A stretch of DNA of 64,000 nt from contig NZ_FXTL01000010.1 in assembly GCF_900182665.1 (NCBI RefSeq), forward strand, positions 42,757-106,756. Direction: 5' to 3'. The position numbers and the translations under genes are program-made. The stretch comes from Propioniciclava tarda. Its GTDB lineage: Bacteria > Actinomycetota > Actinomycetes > Propionibacteriales > Propionibacteriaceae. The notes under the pieces are model-generated. The model was not told the DNA's origin, did no database searches, and was given only the letters and a program-made list of their open reading frames with translations. Below, one piece after another: positions 51,928 through 61,588 of the stretch. Numbering within the stretch: position 1 is the first letter of the stretch; each line of letters starts with the position of its first letter.

Positions 51928-53406
51928 ATGAAGCCACCGATCATGAGTTTGGTCACCGCCCTTACCCCAGGTCTGGACGTCACCGTGCTGGGCCTCGCGG
52001 ATTCGGCCGGCAGCCCCGTGACCGTCGGCGCTCCCGAGGCCTTGGCGGCCGAGGTGGCCAAGCGCTACGGGGCTCCCCTCGAGGTGCTGGCGACCCGCGT
52101 CGGGGCCTCGACCAAGCCGGGCTCGACGGCGGTCCTGCCCGGACCGTCCGGCCTGCTGGTACTGACCGCCCTAGGGGACGCCGACGTCACGCCCGACCGC
52201 GTCCGCCGGGCCGCGGCGCTCGGCGTCCGGCGCGCCCTGGAGGCGTCCGGTGACAAGTCCGTGACGATCGGGGTCAGCCTCGACACCAACGATCCCGAGG
52301 TGCTGAGCGCGGCGGCCGAGGGTGCCCTGCTCGGCGCGTACCGCTACTCCAAGCCCGGCCTCGGCAAGGCCGCGGCGTCGGCGTCCAGCATCGACATCGT
52401 CGGTCCGCGGACCGCGGCCGACGCGCTGGCGACGGCCAAGGCAACGGCCGAGGCCGTCTGGCTGGCTCGCGACTGGGTCAACACGCCGCCGAACGTCCTC
52501 TACCCGGAGACGTTCGCCGAGTCCGCGCGCAACGAGCTCAAGGGCCTGCGGGTCGACGTCGAGGTGCTCGACGAGAAAGCGCTGGCGAAGGGCGGCTTCG
52601 GCGGCATCCTGACCGTCGGTGGCGGCTCGGCCCGACCCCCGCGCCTGGTCAAGGCCTCCTGGGCGCCGCGCGGGGCGAAGGCGCACCTCGTCCTGGTCGG
52701 GAAGGGGCTGACCTTCGACAGCGGCGGCCTCAACCTGAAGCCCGCCGAGGGCATGATCAACATGAAGTGCGACATGGGCGGGGCGGCCGCCGTCCTCGCG
52801 GCCATCAAGGCCATCGCGCAGCTGGGGCTCAGGGTGAAGGTCACGGTGCTGGCGGGGATGGCGGAGAACATGCCCTCGTCGACGGCCTTCCGGCCCTCCG
52901 ACGTCCTCACGATGCACTCGGGCAAGACCGTCGAGAACACCAACAGCGACGCCGAGGGACGCCTCGTCCTGGCCGACGCGCTGTCGTTGGCCGGCCAGCT
53001 CGCGCCCGACCTCATCATCGACATCGCGACCCTGACGGGCGCCTGCCAGATCGCGCTGGGCGACCGGACAGCCGGGCTGATGGCCAGCGACGACGACGTG
53101 GCCGACACCGTCCTGGACGCCGCCGAGATGGCCGGTGAGGCCTTCTGGCAGCTGCCGATCCCCGAGGAGATGGCCGAGCATCTCAAGTCGGACGTGGCCG
53201 ACCTCAAGTCGACCGGCCCGCGTCCGGGCGGGGCCCTGACGGCGGCCGCCTTCCTGCGCGAGTTCGTGCCGGAGGGGACGCCGTGGGCGCACCTCGACAT
53301 CGCCGGTCCCGCTTGGGCGGACAAGCCGTACGACTACGTGTCGAAGGGTGGCACGGGCGTCGGCGTCCGGACGCTGGTCGCGCTGGCCCGGTCGCTGGCC
53401 CGCTGA
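51928..53406 (+). CDS. pepA: Leucyl aminopeptidase (M17)
   Basis: A 492-residue cytosolic metallo-aminopeptidase releasing N-terminal Leu and similar residues. The catalytic domain contains [15 protein letters not shown] (about 263), [12 protein letters not shown] (about 280), [16 protein letters not shown] (about 340; Zn ligands Asp and Glu) and [14 protein letters not shown] (about 365). The preceding N-terminal domain covers about 1-165. The ATG has a strong TTGGAGGAG site. The start at 50908 is an artefact across gcvT on the other strand. The flavoprotein gene begins four bases after its stop. Confidence 0.93.
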   Translation: MKPPIMSLVTALTPGLDVTVLGLADSAGSPVTVGAPEALAAEVAKRYGAPLEVLATRVGASTKPGSTAVLPGPSGLLVLTALGDADVTPDRVRRAAALGVRRALEASGDKSVTIGVSLDTNDPEVLSAAAEGALLGAYRYSKPGLGKAAASASSIDIVGPRTAADALATAKATAEAVWLARDWVNTPPNVLYPETFAESARNELKGLRVDVEVLDEKALAKGGFGGILTVGGGSARPPRLVKASWAPRGAKAHLVLVGKGLTFDSGGLNLKPAEGMINMKCDMGGAAAVLAAIKAIAQLGLRVKVTVLAGMAENMPSSTAFRPSDVLTMHSGKTVENTNSDAEGRLVLADALSLAGQLAPDLIIDIATLTGACQIALGDRTAGLMASDDDVADTVLDAAEMAGEAFWQLPIPEEMAEHLKSDVADLKSTGPRPGGALTAAAFLREFVPEGTPWAHLDIAGPAWADKPYDYVSKGGTGVGVRTLVALARSLAR

Positions 53407-53410
53407 CGCC

Positions 53411-55075
53411 GTGGAGACGCTCGAGACCGATGTCCTGATCGTCGGCGCCGGGGCGGCCGGGCTGTACGCCGCCGCCCAGGCGGCCGCGGTCGGACTCGGC
53501 GTGGTCGTCGTCGAGGCGAGCGAGCTGCTCGGCGGCTCCACGGCCGCCGACACCGGGCAACTGTGGCTGCCGGGCACCGAGCACGGCGCCAAGTTCGGCG
53601 GACCCGACCGTCCGGCAGACATCCGGGCTCATCTGGACGCCATCCTCGGCGCTCCGAGTGCCGCGTCGTCCGCGGCGCGACGGGACGCCTTCGCCGAGAC
53701 CAGCGCCGCCGTCGGCGCCTGGCTGGATGCCCACCAGGTCGGGCTGGGGGTGGTCCGCGGCAAGCCGGACTTCCATCCGGAGGCGCCTCAGGCCCGGCGC
53801 AGCGGCCGCGTCGTCGCGGCGGCGCCCTTCGACAAGAAGCTGCTCGGGCCACTCGCCGATCGGCTGCGCGGCAGCGACTACGCCCTCGAGATCATGCCGC
53901 GGTCCCCGCGCGGGCTCGTCGCGGCGGCGTCCGCGCTCGGCCACCGACTGCTGAACCCGACCAAGGACGTCGTGCTCGGGGGCGCGGCCCTCTCCGGACG
54001 CCTCCTGCTGGAGGCCACCCGGCTCGGCGCCAAGGTGTGGCCGTCGACCCAGCTGACCGGTCTGGTCAGCAGGGACGGACGCGTCACGGGGGCCGAGGTC
54101 CTGCGCGAGGGGCGTCCGCTTCAGGTGCAGGCCCACGGGGGCGTGATCCTCGCCTGTGGCGGCTTCGAGGGCAACGCCGACTGGCGGCGCGAGCACCTTC
54201 CGCTGCCGACGGACGCGTCCTGGACGACCGGCCTGGCCACCAACACGGGCGCGGGCATGAGAGCGGCCGTGGCGGTCGGCGGGCGCCTGGTCGAGATGGG
54301 CGAGGCGTGGTGGACCGTCGTGGCCCGCTTCGACGACGTCACCTACCGCATGACGTCAGAGCGGTCGCTCCCCCACGGCATCATCGTCGACCGGGCGGGC
54401 GACCGGTTCTTCGACGAGGCCGGCCCGGCGCCCGAGGCCGGACGCGCGCTGTACGCGCGCAACCGCAGGGTGCGGGCCATCCCGGCCTACCTGATCCTCG
54501 ACCACCGGCATCGGCAGCGCTATCGCCTCGGACCCTGGCTGCCAGGGTCCACGCCGCGCGCCGACGCAGACGGCGTCGTGAAGGCCACGTCGTTGGCCGA
54601 GTTGGCCACCGAGTTGAAGATCGACCAGGCCGGACTGCTCGGCACCGTGGTCCGGTTCAACGGGCTGGCGGCCAAGGGCCGCGACAGCGACTTCGGCCGC
54701 GGGGCGTCCATCGTCGACCGCTCCCAGGGCGACCCGACCTCCCGGCGTAACCCCTGCCTCGGCACCCTGGAGAAGTCGCCCTACTGGGCCGTCCCGGTCT
54801 ACCCCGGCGACTCCGGCACCAAGGGCGGGTTGTTGACGGACGCCGACGCGCGCGTCCTGGACGCCGAGGGCCGACCGCTCCCGGGGCTCTATGCCGTCGC
54901 CGGCACGGCGGCCTCGCTCTTCGTCGGCACATCCCCCGGCGTAGGTGCGGCGCTGGCGTCCGCGTTGGTGGACGCCCACCGCGCGGTGGCCCAGCTCGCG
55001 GCGTCCGACGAGCACGCGGACGCAGGCCAGAGACGGAACCCGGGTGGGCGTGGGGGAAGCATCGGGCTAGGCTGA
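53411..55075 (+). CDS. FAD-dependent oxidoreductase, 3-ketosteroid dehydrogenase / fumarate-reductase type
   Basis: A 554-residue flavoprotein. An N-terminal FAD site ([22 protein letters not shown]) is followed by [18 protein letters not shown] and, at the end, [24 protein letters not shown], the C-terminal FAD motif. The layout fits FAD_binding_2 enzymes such as 3-ketosteroid-delta-1-dehydrogenase. I could not confirm the catalytic Tyr residues, so steroid activity is not claimed. The GTG at 53411 is preferred because GGATT-type dinucleotide binding begins right after it. It follows pepA by four bases. A -10-like TAGGCT near its end may drive sucB. Confidence 0.75.
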   Translation: METLETDVLIVGAGAAGLYAAAQAAAVGLGVVVVEASELLGGSTAADTGQLWLPGTEHGAKFGGPDRPADIRAHLDAILGAPSAASSAARRDAFAETSAAVGAWLDAHQVGLGVVRGKPDFHPEAPQARRSGRVVAAAPFDKKLLGPLADRLRGSDYALEIMPRSPRGLVAAASALGHRLLNPTKDVVLGGAALSGRLLLEATRLGAKVWPSTQLTGLVSRDGRVTGAEVLREGRPLQVQAHGGVILACGGFEGNADWRREHLPLPTDASWTTGLATNTGAGMRAAVAVGGRLVEMGEAWWTVVARFDDVTYRMTSERSLPHGIIVDRAGDRFFDEAGPAPEAGRALYARNRRVRAIPAYLILDHRHRQRYRLGPWLPGSTPRADADGVVKATSLAELATELKIDQAGLLGTVVRFNGLAAKGRDSDFGRGASIVDRSQGDPTSRRNPCLGTLEKSPYWAVPVYPGDSGTKGGLLTDADARVLDAEGRPLPGLYAVAGTAASLFVGTSPGVGAALASALVDAHRAVAQLAASDEHADAGQRRNPGGRGGSIGLG

Positions 55076-55133
55076 CGGCAGATCCCGGCAGACAGCGAAG
55101 CACCCGGCAGACAGCGCAGAAGGAGTCCGATCC

Positions 55134-57329
55134 ATGTCGACACACGTAACCCTTCCCGCCCTCGGCGAAAGCGTCACCGAAGGCACGATCTCGCGCTGGC
55201 TGAAGCAGGTCGGCGACCGGGTGGAGGCGGACGAGGCGATCGTCGAGGTCTCCACCGACAAGGTCGACACCGAGCTGCCGGCGCCCGTCGCCGGGGTGCT
55301 CTTGGAGATTTTGGTCGCCGAGGACGATGTCGCCCAGGTCGGCGCCGTCCTGGCCATCATCGGCGAGGAGGGCGAGTCCACCGCGGGTGGCGCAGCCCCG
55401 GCCGCCGCCGACACCGTCGCCAACCCGGCCGTCCCGTCCACCGAACAGCCCGCGCCCGTGGCGGCCCCGGCCGTCGAAGAGGCCGAGGCTCAGCCGCGTC
55501 GCGCGGCCGCTTCCGCACCCGCCCAGGGCGTGGAGGTCACACTGCCCGCGCTCGGTGAGTCGGTCACCGAGGGCACCATCTCGCGCTGGCTGAAGCAGGT
55601 CGGCGACCATGTCGAGGCCGACGAGGCCATCGTCGAGGTCTCCACCGACAAGGTCGACACCGAGATCCCGTCCCCCGCCGCCGGCACGTTGCTCGAGATC
55701 CGCGTCGCCGAAGACGAGACCGCCGCCGTCGGCAGCGTCCTCGCGATCATCGGGGACGCCGCAGGTGCAGCCCAGGCCGCCCCCGCCGCGTCCGCTCCCC
55801 CCGTCGCCGAGGCCCCTGCGCCTGCCCCCGTGGCCTCGCCCGAGCCCGTCGCGGCTGCGCCGGTCGCGGCTCCCCCGGCCGCTGTCCCGAAGCCCAAGGC
55901 GCCAGCCACGGGCATCGACGTGCCGCTACCGGCGCTGGGCGAGTCGGTCACCGAGGGCACCATCTCGCGGTGGATCAAGCAGGTCGGCGACGAAGTCGAC
56001 ATCGACGAGCCGATCGTCGAGGTCTCCACCGACAAGGTGGACACCGAGATCCTCGCGCCCACGTCCGGCGTCCTGCTGGAGATCCGCGTCCCCGAGGATG
56101 GCGTCGCCAAGGTCGGCGAGGTGCTCGCGGTGATCGGCGAGGCCGGCGCCGCGGAGTACGAGGCCGAGGCCCCCGACGAGGACGACGTCCAGACCGCCGA
56201 GGCCGTCGGCCAGCCGGTCCCGGCCGCGCCGGCTGCGGCGCCCGCCGCCGTCCTTGCTCCCGCGCCCTCGGCACCCACGCCGGCGCCCGTCCCGGCCGGC
56301 CCCGCCGGGTACGTGACCCCGTTGGTCCGAAAGCTGGCGGCTGACAAGGGCGTCGATCTCGCCTCGGTCAAGGGCAGTGGCGTCGGCGGACGCATCCGCA
56401 AGGAGGACGTCCTCGCCGCCGCGTCCGGCGCCGCCCCCGCGGCAGCGGCACCTGCGGCAGCCGCTCCCGCCCCCGTGGCAGCCGCCCCGCTCGCGGCACC
56501 GGCCGCTCCGGCTGCAACGGTCGCCCCCGCTGCTGCCGCCCCGGCTCCTGCCGCCCCGGCGGCTGCAGCGAAGCCGGCCGCAGCGGCGGCCGCACCCGCG
56601 GCGTCCGTTCGCGGAACGACCGAGAAGATGAGCCGCCTCCGCGCGACCGTCGCCAAGCGGATGAAGGAGTCGCTCGCCGTCTCCGCGCAGCTCACGGCCA
56701 CCGTCGAGGTCGACCTCACGACCATCTCGCAGCTGCGCAACAAGGCCAAGGACGCCTTCAAGGCGCGCGAGGGCGCAGGGCTGTCGTACCTGCCGTTCAT
56801 CGCGAAAGCGGCGATCGAGGGGCTGAAGCAGTTCCCGAAGGTCAACGCCACCATCGACGAGGACGCCGGGATCATCACCTACGCCTCGACCCAGGACCTG
56901 GGCGTGGCGGTAGACACCGAGAAGGGCCTGCTCGTCCCGGTCATCAAGGACGCGGGCGACCTCAACGTCACCGGCCTCGCCAAGAAGATCGCCGACCTGG
57001 CCGCCAGGACGCGCGCCAGCAAGGTCAACCCGGACGAGCTGTCCGGCGGCACGTTCACGATCACGAACTACGGCTCGGCCGGCACCCTCATGGACACGCC
57101 GATCATCAACCAGCCGCAGGTCGCGATCCTGGGCACGGGTGCGTTGGTGAAGCGTCCGGTCGTGATCTCCGATCCGGCCATGGGCGACATCATCGCGGTG
57201 CGCGACATGATGTACCTCAACCTCACCTACGACCACCGCCTGGTCGACGGTGCCGACGCGGCCCGCTACCTCAGCTTCGTCAAGGCCCGCCTCGAGGAGG
57301 GCGACTTCGGAGCGGAGTTCGGGCTCTGA
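55134..57329 (+). CDS. sucB: 2-oxoglutarate dehydrogenase E2, dihydrolipoamide acyltransferase with three lipoyl domains
   Basis: A 731-residue acyltransferase core. Three near-identical lipoyl domains (about 1-78, 135-210 and 260-335) each have [10 protein letters not shown] with the lipoyl lysine (about K43, K172, K300). Ala/Pro linkers separate them. A peripheral subunit-binding domain (about 390-425: [21 protein letters not shown] and [10 protein letters not shown]) precedes the catalytic domain (about 500-731) with [16 protein letters not shown] (catalytic His). It carries the acyl group from E1 to CoA; whether the complex is 2-oxoglutarate or pyruvate dehydrogenase is best judged by comparison, with SucB the usual assignment. 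GGAG lies seven bases before the ATG. The following lipB and lipA make its lipoyl groups. Confidence 0.9.
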   Translation: MSTHVTLPALGESVTEGTISRWLKQVGDRVEADEAIVEVSTDKVDTELPAPVAGVLLEILVAEDDVAQVGAVLAIIGEEGESTAGGAAPAAADTVANPAVPSTEQPAPVAAPAVEEAEAQPRRAAASAPAQGVEVTLPALGESVTEGTISRWLKQVGDHVEADEAIVEVSTDKVDTEIPSPAAGTLLEIRVAEDETAAVGSVLAIIGDAAGAAQAAPAASAPPVAEAPAPAPVASPEPVAAAPVAAPPAAVPKPKAPATGIDVPLPALGESVTEGTISRWIKQVGDEVDIDEPIVEVSTDKVDTEILAPTSGVLLEIRVPEDGVAKVGEVLAVIGEAGAAEYEAEAPDEDDVQTAEAVGQPVPAAPAAAPAAVLAPAPSAPTPAPVPAGPAGYVTPLVRKLAADKGVDLASVKGSGVGGRIRKEDVLAAASGAAPAAAAPAAAAPAPVAAAPLAAPAAPAATVAPAAAAPAPAAPAAAAKPAAAAAAPAASVRGTTEKMSRLRATVAKRMKESLAVSAQLTATVEVDLTTISQLRNKAKDAFKAREGAGLSYLPFIAKAAIEGLKQFPKVNATIDEDAGIITYASTQDLGVAVDTEKGLLVPVIKDAGDLNVTGLAKKIADLAARTRASKVNPDELSGGTFTITNYGSAGTLMDTPIINQPQVAILGTGALVKRPVVISDPAMGDIIAVRDMMYLNLTYDHRLVDGADAARYLSFVKARLEEGDFGAEFGL
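55137..56140 (+). repeat. Three in-frame lipoyl-domain copies within sucB
   Basis: About 230-240-base copies begin near 55137, 55533 and 55911. They share runs such as GTCACCGAGGGCAC and GTCTCCACCGACAAGGT. The copies are so close that they could recombine and change the number of domains. Confidence 0.85.
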
Positions 57330-58033
57330 CCAGTCACGACGCACCGCAGCCCGGGATCACCTTTCGTGTTCTCGGGCTGCGGTCCGTTCCGGCGGAGTTG
57401 GCCGACTACGAGCCGACGTGGGCGCTGCAGCGCGAGGTCCATGCGCGAGTGGCGTCCGGTGAGATCGGTCCGCAGGTGCTGTTCGTCCAGCACGCGCCGG
57501 TCTACACCGCCGGACGCCGCACCGCCGCCGAGCAGCGTCCGGTCGACGGGACGCCGGTCGTCGAGGTCGACCGCGGCGGGCTGATCACCTACCACGGTCC
57601 GGGCCAGCTGGTCGGCTATCCGATCCTGCCGCTGCCCGACCGGGTCGGTCCCCTGGCCTACGTCCGGCGTCTCGAAGAGGCCATCATCCGCACCCTGCGC
57701 GGCTACGGCGTCGAGTCCGGACGCGTCGAGGGCCGGACCGGAGTCTGGCTCGATCCCGACGCCGGACGCCCCGAGCGCAAGATCGCCGCCATCGGCGTCC
57801 GGGTCAGTCGGCGGACGACGCTGCACGGCTTCGCCCTGAACGTCACCGCGGCCAGCCTGGGCCCGTTCGCGAGCATCATCCCTTGTGGCATCGCGGACGC
57901 CGGCGTCACGTGCATCGAGCACGAGGTCATGGGCACCCCCCCGACCCTGGTCGAGACCATGGACGCCATCACCCCACACCTCGCCGAGCTGCTCACCTGG
58001 GAGCCCTACGAGACGTCCGGATTCAGCCGCTGA
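57326..58033 (+). CDS. lipB: Lipoyl(octanoyl) transferase
   Basis: A 235-residue LipB that transfers octanoate from acyl carrier protein to lipoyl domains. Seen: [16 protein letters not shown] (about 50), [22 protein letters not shown], catalytic Lys in [11 protein letters not shown] (about 152) and catalytic Cys in [12 protein letters not shown] (about 186). The family's first strand ([10 protein letters not shown]) is encoded before any ATG, GTG or TTG: the first usable codon upstream is CTG at 57326, which overlaps the sucB stop (CTGA). A TTG at 57398 would delete that strand. I therefore use CTG, tentatively. It is translationally coupled to sucB. Confidence 0.85.
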   Translation: MTSHDAPQPGITFRVLGLRSVPAELADYEPTWALQREVHARVASGEIGPQVLFVQHAPVYTAGRRTAAEQRPVDGTPVVEVDRGGLITYHGPGQLVGYPILPLPDRVGPLAYVRRLEEAIIRTLRGYGVESGRVEGRTGVWLDPDAGRPERKIAAIGVRVSRRTTLHGFALNVTAASLGPFASIIPCGIADAGVTCIEHEVMGTPPTLVETMDAITPHLAELLTWEPYETSGFSR

Positions 58034-58054
58034 GGCGTCCGGGCCGACCGCAGG

Positions 58055-58060
58055 TACGAT
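58055..58060 (+). promoter_or_regulatory. -10 element of lipA, leaderless
   Basis: TACGAT lies exactly six bases before the GTG of lipA, so lipA can be transcribed separately from lipB. Confidence 0.6.
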
Positions 58061-58066
58061 GCAGGC

Positions 58067-58993
58067 GTGACCCAGACCCAGCCGCGCCGCCTCCTGAGAA
58101 TCGAAGCGAAGAACGCCCAGACGCCCATCGAGAAGAAGCCCGCCTGGATCAAGACGCGCGCCGTCATGGGGCCCGAGTACCGCGAGTTGCACAGCTTGGT
58201 GAAGTCCGAGGGCCTGCACACCGTGTGCCAGGAGGCCGGCTGCCCCAACATCTTCGAGTGCTGGGAGGACCGCGAGGCGACCTTCCTCATCGGCGGGGAC
58301 GCCTGCACGCGCCGGTGTGACTTCTGCCAGATCGAGTCGGCCAAGCCGACGGTCTACGACACCGAGGAGCCGGCGCGCGTGGCGGCGTCCGTCAAGACCA
58401 TGGGCCTGCGCTACGCGACGGTCACCGGCGTCTGCCGCGACGACCTCGACGACCTGGGCGCCTGGCTGTACGCCGAGACCATCCGGCAGATCCACGAGGT
58501 CAACCCCGGCGTCGGCGTCGAGATGCTCGCCCCCGACTTCTCCGGACGCCCCGAGCTGCTGGCTCAGCTGTTCGAGACGCGTCCGGAGGTGTTCGCGCAC
58601 AACGTCGAGACGGTGCCGCGGCTGTTCCGCGAGATCCGTCCGGGCTTCGACTACGAGCGCTCGCTGGGTGTCATGACCGCGGCCCGAAACGACGGCCTGG
58701 TGACGAAGTCGAACCTGATTCTGGGCATGGGCGAGACGCGCGAGGAGGTCTCCGGCGCGCTGCGCGACCTGCACGACGCCGGCTGCGACCTGATCACCAT
58801 CACCCAGTACCTGCGGCCGACCGTCCACCTGCGTCCGATCGACCGCTGGGTGACGCCCGAGGAGTTCGCCGACCTTGAAGCCGAGGCGAAGGCATTAGGC
58901 TATGCGGGCGTGCTCAGCGGGCCGCTCGTACGCTCGTCGTACCGGGCGGGCCGCCTGTACCGGCAGGCCATCGAAGCCCGTCGCACGCACTGA
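58067..58993 (+). CDS. lipA: Lipoyl synthase
   Basis: A 308-residue radical-SAM enzyme that inserts two sulfurs into the octanoyl chain. The auxiliary cluster motif is [12 protein letters not shown] (about 47-58) and the radical-SAM motif is CTRRCDFC (about 77-84). A conserved RSSYRAG stands near the end, giving the third-cluster Ser. Together with LipB it lipoylates SucB encoded just upstream and, probably, GcvH. Fe-S supply may involve the A-type carrier encoded at 47 kb. The GTG start is supported by the -10 box. Confidence 0.95.
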   Translation: MTQTQPRRLLRIEAKNAQTPIEKKPAWIKTRAVMGPEYRELHSLVKSEGLHTVCQEAGCPNIFECWEDREATFLIGGDACTRRCDFCQIESAKPTVYDTEEPARVAASVKTMGLRYATVTGVCRDDLDDLGAWLYAETIRQIHEVNPGVGVEMLAPDFSGRPELLAQLFETRPEVFAHNVETVPRLFREIRPGFDYERSLGVMTAARNDGLVTKSNLILGMGETREEVSGALRDLHDAGCDLITITQYLRPTVHLRPIDRWVTPEEFADLEAEAKALGYAGVLSGPLVRSSYRAGRLYRQAIEARRTH

Positions 58994-59017
58994 CCGACAC
59001 AGTAGAACGAGATAGCC

Positions 59018-59785
59018 ATGGCGAAGAGCGAGAAGGCGAAAGCCCTAGAAGCGCAGCAGAAGGCCGCGCTGAAGGCCGAGAAGCTGCGCAAGAAGACCAG
59101 CGACAATCCCGCCGACTGGGGACGCTGGCGCCAGTACAAAGAGGTCTACAAGCGCACGGCCGAGGTCGACCCGAAGCTCAACCTGTACCTGGGCCTGGCC
59201 GCGCTGGCCGGCATCGTCATCGCCGTCTTGCTCGGCATCCTCCTGCAGGCGCACTGGGCGGTCATCGCCGTCCTGGCGATCCTGATGGCGCTGCTCGGAC
59301 TGCTGCTCGTCCTCACGCGCCGCGCCAAGGCTGGCACCATCGCTCGCTACCAAGGCCAGGCGGGGTCCGCCGAGGTTGCGATGTCGATGCTCAACAACAA
59401 GAAGTACACCTACACCTCAGCGATCGCCTTCACGCGCGACATGGACATGGTCCACCGCGTCATCGGCCCCTCCGGCGTCGTGCTCATCGGTGAGGGCCAG
59501 CCGGCCCGCGTCCGGACGCTGCTCGGCCAGGAGCAGAAGCGGCACCAGCAGGTCTTGTTCGGCATCCCCGTCCAGACGATGGTGATGGGCGACGGCACCG
59601 GACAGGTCAAGCTCGCCGACCTGCAGAAGACCATCGAGAAGTTGCCCAAGGCCATCCAGCCCGCGCAGCAGACCGCCGCGCAGACCAAGCTCAAGAGCTT
59701 GGACGCCGTCCGGCCGAAGGCTCCCCTGCCGAAGGGGCCGCTGCCGGCGGCCAAGGGCATGAACCGCGCGATGCGCGGCCGTTAG
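59018..59785 (+). CDS. DUF4191 membrane protein
   Basis: A 255-residue actinobacterial protein. A charged N-terminal helix (EKAKALEAQQKAALKAEKLRK) precedes two membrane helices (LYLGLAALAGIVIAVLLGILL, about 56-76; HWAVIAVLAILMALLGLLLVL, about 78-98) and a soluble domain. That domain has VIGPSGVVLIGEGQPARVRTLL. DUF4191 genes commonly follow lipA in actinobacteria, which is the order here, but the function is unknown. The ATG is 24 bases beyond lipA. Confidence 0.85.
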   Translation: MAKSEKAKALEAQQKAALKAEKLRKKTSDNPADWGRWRQYKEVYKRTAEVDPKLNLYLGLAALAGIVIAVLLGILLQAHWAVIAVLAILMALLGLLLVLTRRAKAGTIARYQGQAGSAEVAMSMLNNKKYTYTSAIAFTRDMDMVHRVIGPSGVVLIGEGQPARVRTLLGQEQKRHQQVLFGIPVQTMVMGDGTGQVKLADLQKTIEKLPKAIQPAQQTAAQTKLKSLDAVRPKAPLPKGPLPAAKGMNRAMRGR

Positions 59786-61567
59786 TTGGCCGCGATCGTC
59801 TCTGCCGAACACGTATCGATCGCGTTCGGCACCCGCATCCTTCTCGATGACGTCTCCCTCGGGCTCTCCGCGGGGGACGTCATCGGCGTGGTGGGCCGCA
59901 ACGGCGACGGCAAGACCACGCTGCTGTCGCTGTTGACCGGACGCCTGACGCCCGACTCCGGCTCGATCGTGGCGGCGTCCGGTGCCTCGATCGGCTTCCT
60001 GTCCCAGACCGACGACTTCGCGCCGGAGGCGTCCGTGCGTGACGTCATCGTCGACGGCGAAGCCGACCACGTCTGGGCGGCGAACGCCGTCAGCCGCGGG
60101 ATCGTCGAGCACCTGCTGGCCGACATTTCCTTGGACGCCGACGTCGCGGCCTTGTCCGGCGGCGAGCGGCGCAGGGTCGGCCTCGTGGCCCTGATGCTCG
60201 GCGGCCACGACCTGATCGTCTTGGACGAGCCCACGAACCACCTCGACGTCGAGGCGGTCGCGTGGCTCGCCGCGCACCTCAACGACCTGCAGTCCACGGG
60301 CACCGCGATGCTGATCGTCTCGCACGACCGCTGGTTCCTGGACGCCGTCTGCACGCGCATCTGGGAGGTCCACGACGCCGTCGTGGACGCCTACGACGGC
60401 GGCTACGCGGCCTACGTCCTGGCCCGGGCGGAGCGGTCGCGGCAGGCCGCGGCCAACGAGGCCCGCCGCCAAAACCTGGCCCGAAAGGAGCTCGCCTGGC
60501 TCCGCCGCGGCGCCCCGGCCCGCACCTCGAAGCCGCGGTTCCGCATCGAGGCGGCGAACGCCCTCATCGCCGACGTGCCGGACCCCCGCGACAAGCTCGC
60601 GCTCAAGCAGTTCTCGGTGACCCGCCTCGGCAAGGACGTCTTCGACGCCGAGCACGTCGACCTCACGCTGCCGAACGGACGCGTCCTGCTGAAGGACCTC
60701 ACCTGGTCCATCGGCCCCGGCGACCGGATCGGGCTGGTCGGCGTCAACGGCGCCGGCAAGTCAACGCTGCTGCGCCTGCTGGCCCACGAGCAGAAGCCGA
60801 CCCACGGACGCGTCAAGCAGGGCAAGACGCTGCGGCTAGCGCACCTGTCGCAGGCCGTCACCGAGCTGGACGACTCCGAGCGCGTCCTCGACTCGGTGAA
60901 CCGGCTCAAGCGCGAGACGAAGCTGGCGACCGGCGAGGAGGCGTCCGCAGCCCAGCTCCTCGAAGACTTCGGCTTTGTCGGCGACCGGCTCGTGACCCGC
61001 ATCGGGGAACTCTCCGGCGGTGAACGCCGACGCCTGCAGTTCCTGCGCCTGCTCATGCACGAGCCGAACGTGCTGCTGCTGGACGAGCCCACCAACGACC
61101 TCGACATCGACACCCTCACCGTCGTCGAGGACTACCTGGACACCTGGCCCGGCACCCTGCTCGTGGTGAGCCACGACCGCTACTTTCTCGAGCGCGTCTG
61201 CGACGTCGTCTACGCGCTCATGGGCGACGGCACCTGCGTGCTGCTGCCCGGCGGCATCGATGCCTACCTCGACCACCGGCGCGCCGTCGGCGAGCTGGCC
61301 CGACAGGCGGCCAAGGCCGCGCCGTCGGCGTCCAAGACGGCCAGCCAGTCCGCGGAGCAGCGGCAGGCGAAGAAGGACGCCGCGCGCCTGGAATCCCAGC
61401 TGGGCAAGCTCAACCAGCGCATCCAGAAGGTGCACCACGACATGGCCTCGGCGGCGTCCGACTACGGACGCCTCGCCGCCCTGCAGGCCAGCCTGACCGG
61501 GCTCGAAGACGAGCGTGACGAGCTCGAGCTCGCCTGGCTGGAAGCCGCCGAGCTCGCCGAAGGCTGA
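59786..61567 (+). CDS. ABC-F family ATP-binding protein (Uup-like)
   Basis: A 593-residue soluble protein with two ATPase domains and no membrane part. Domain 1 has Walker A GVVGRNGDGKTTLLSL (about 33) and LSGGERRRVGL (about 127) with Walker B LIVLDEPTNHLD. Domain 2 has GLVGVNGAGKSTLLRLL (about 320) and LSGGERRRLQFLRLL with LLLDEPTNDLD. The C-terminus is a coiled coil (RQAKKDAARLESQLGKLNQRI, about 530-590), as in Uup. ABC-F proteins act on ribosomes or DNA structures. The TTG start directly abuts the DUF4191 stop. Confidence 0.87.
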   Translation: MAAIVSAEHVSIAFGTRILLDDVSLGLSAGDVIGVVGRNGDGKTTLLSLLTGRLTPDSGSIVAASGASIGFLSQTDDFAPEASVRDVIVDGEADHVWAANAVSRGIVEHLLADISLDADVAALSGGERRRVGLVALMLGGHDLIVLDEPTNHLDVEAVAWLAAHLNDLQSTGTAMLIVSHDRWFLDAVCTRIWEVHDAVVDAYDGGYAAYVLARAERSRQAAANEARRQNLARKELAWLRRGAPARTSKPRFRIEAANALIADVPDPRDKLALKQFSVTRLGKDVFDAEHVDLTLPNGRVLLKDLTWSIGPGDRIGLVGVNGAGKSTLLRLLAHEQKPTHGRVKQGKTLRLAHLSQAVTELDDSERVLDSVNRLKRETKLATGEEASAAQLLEDFGFVGDRLVTRIGELSGGERRRLQFLRLLMHEPNVLLLDEPTNDLDIDTLTVVEDYLDTWPGTLLVVSHDRYFLERVCDVVYALMGDGTCVLLPGGIDAYLDHRRAVGELARQAAKAAPSASKTASQSAEQRQAKKDAARLESQLGKLNQRIQKVHHDMASAASDYGRLAALQASLTGLEDERDELELAWLEAAELAEG

Positions 61568-61588
61568 GCTGCGCCGACGGCGTCCGGG

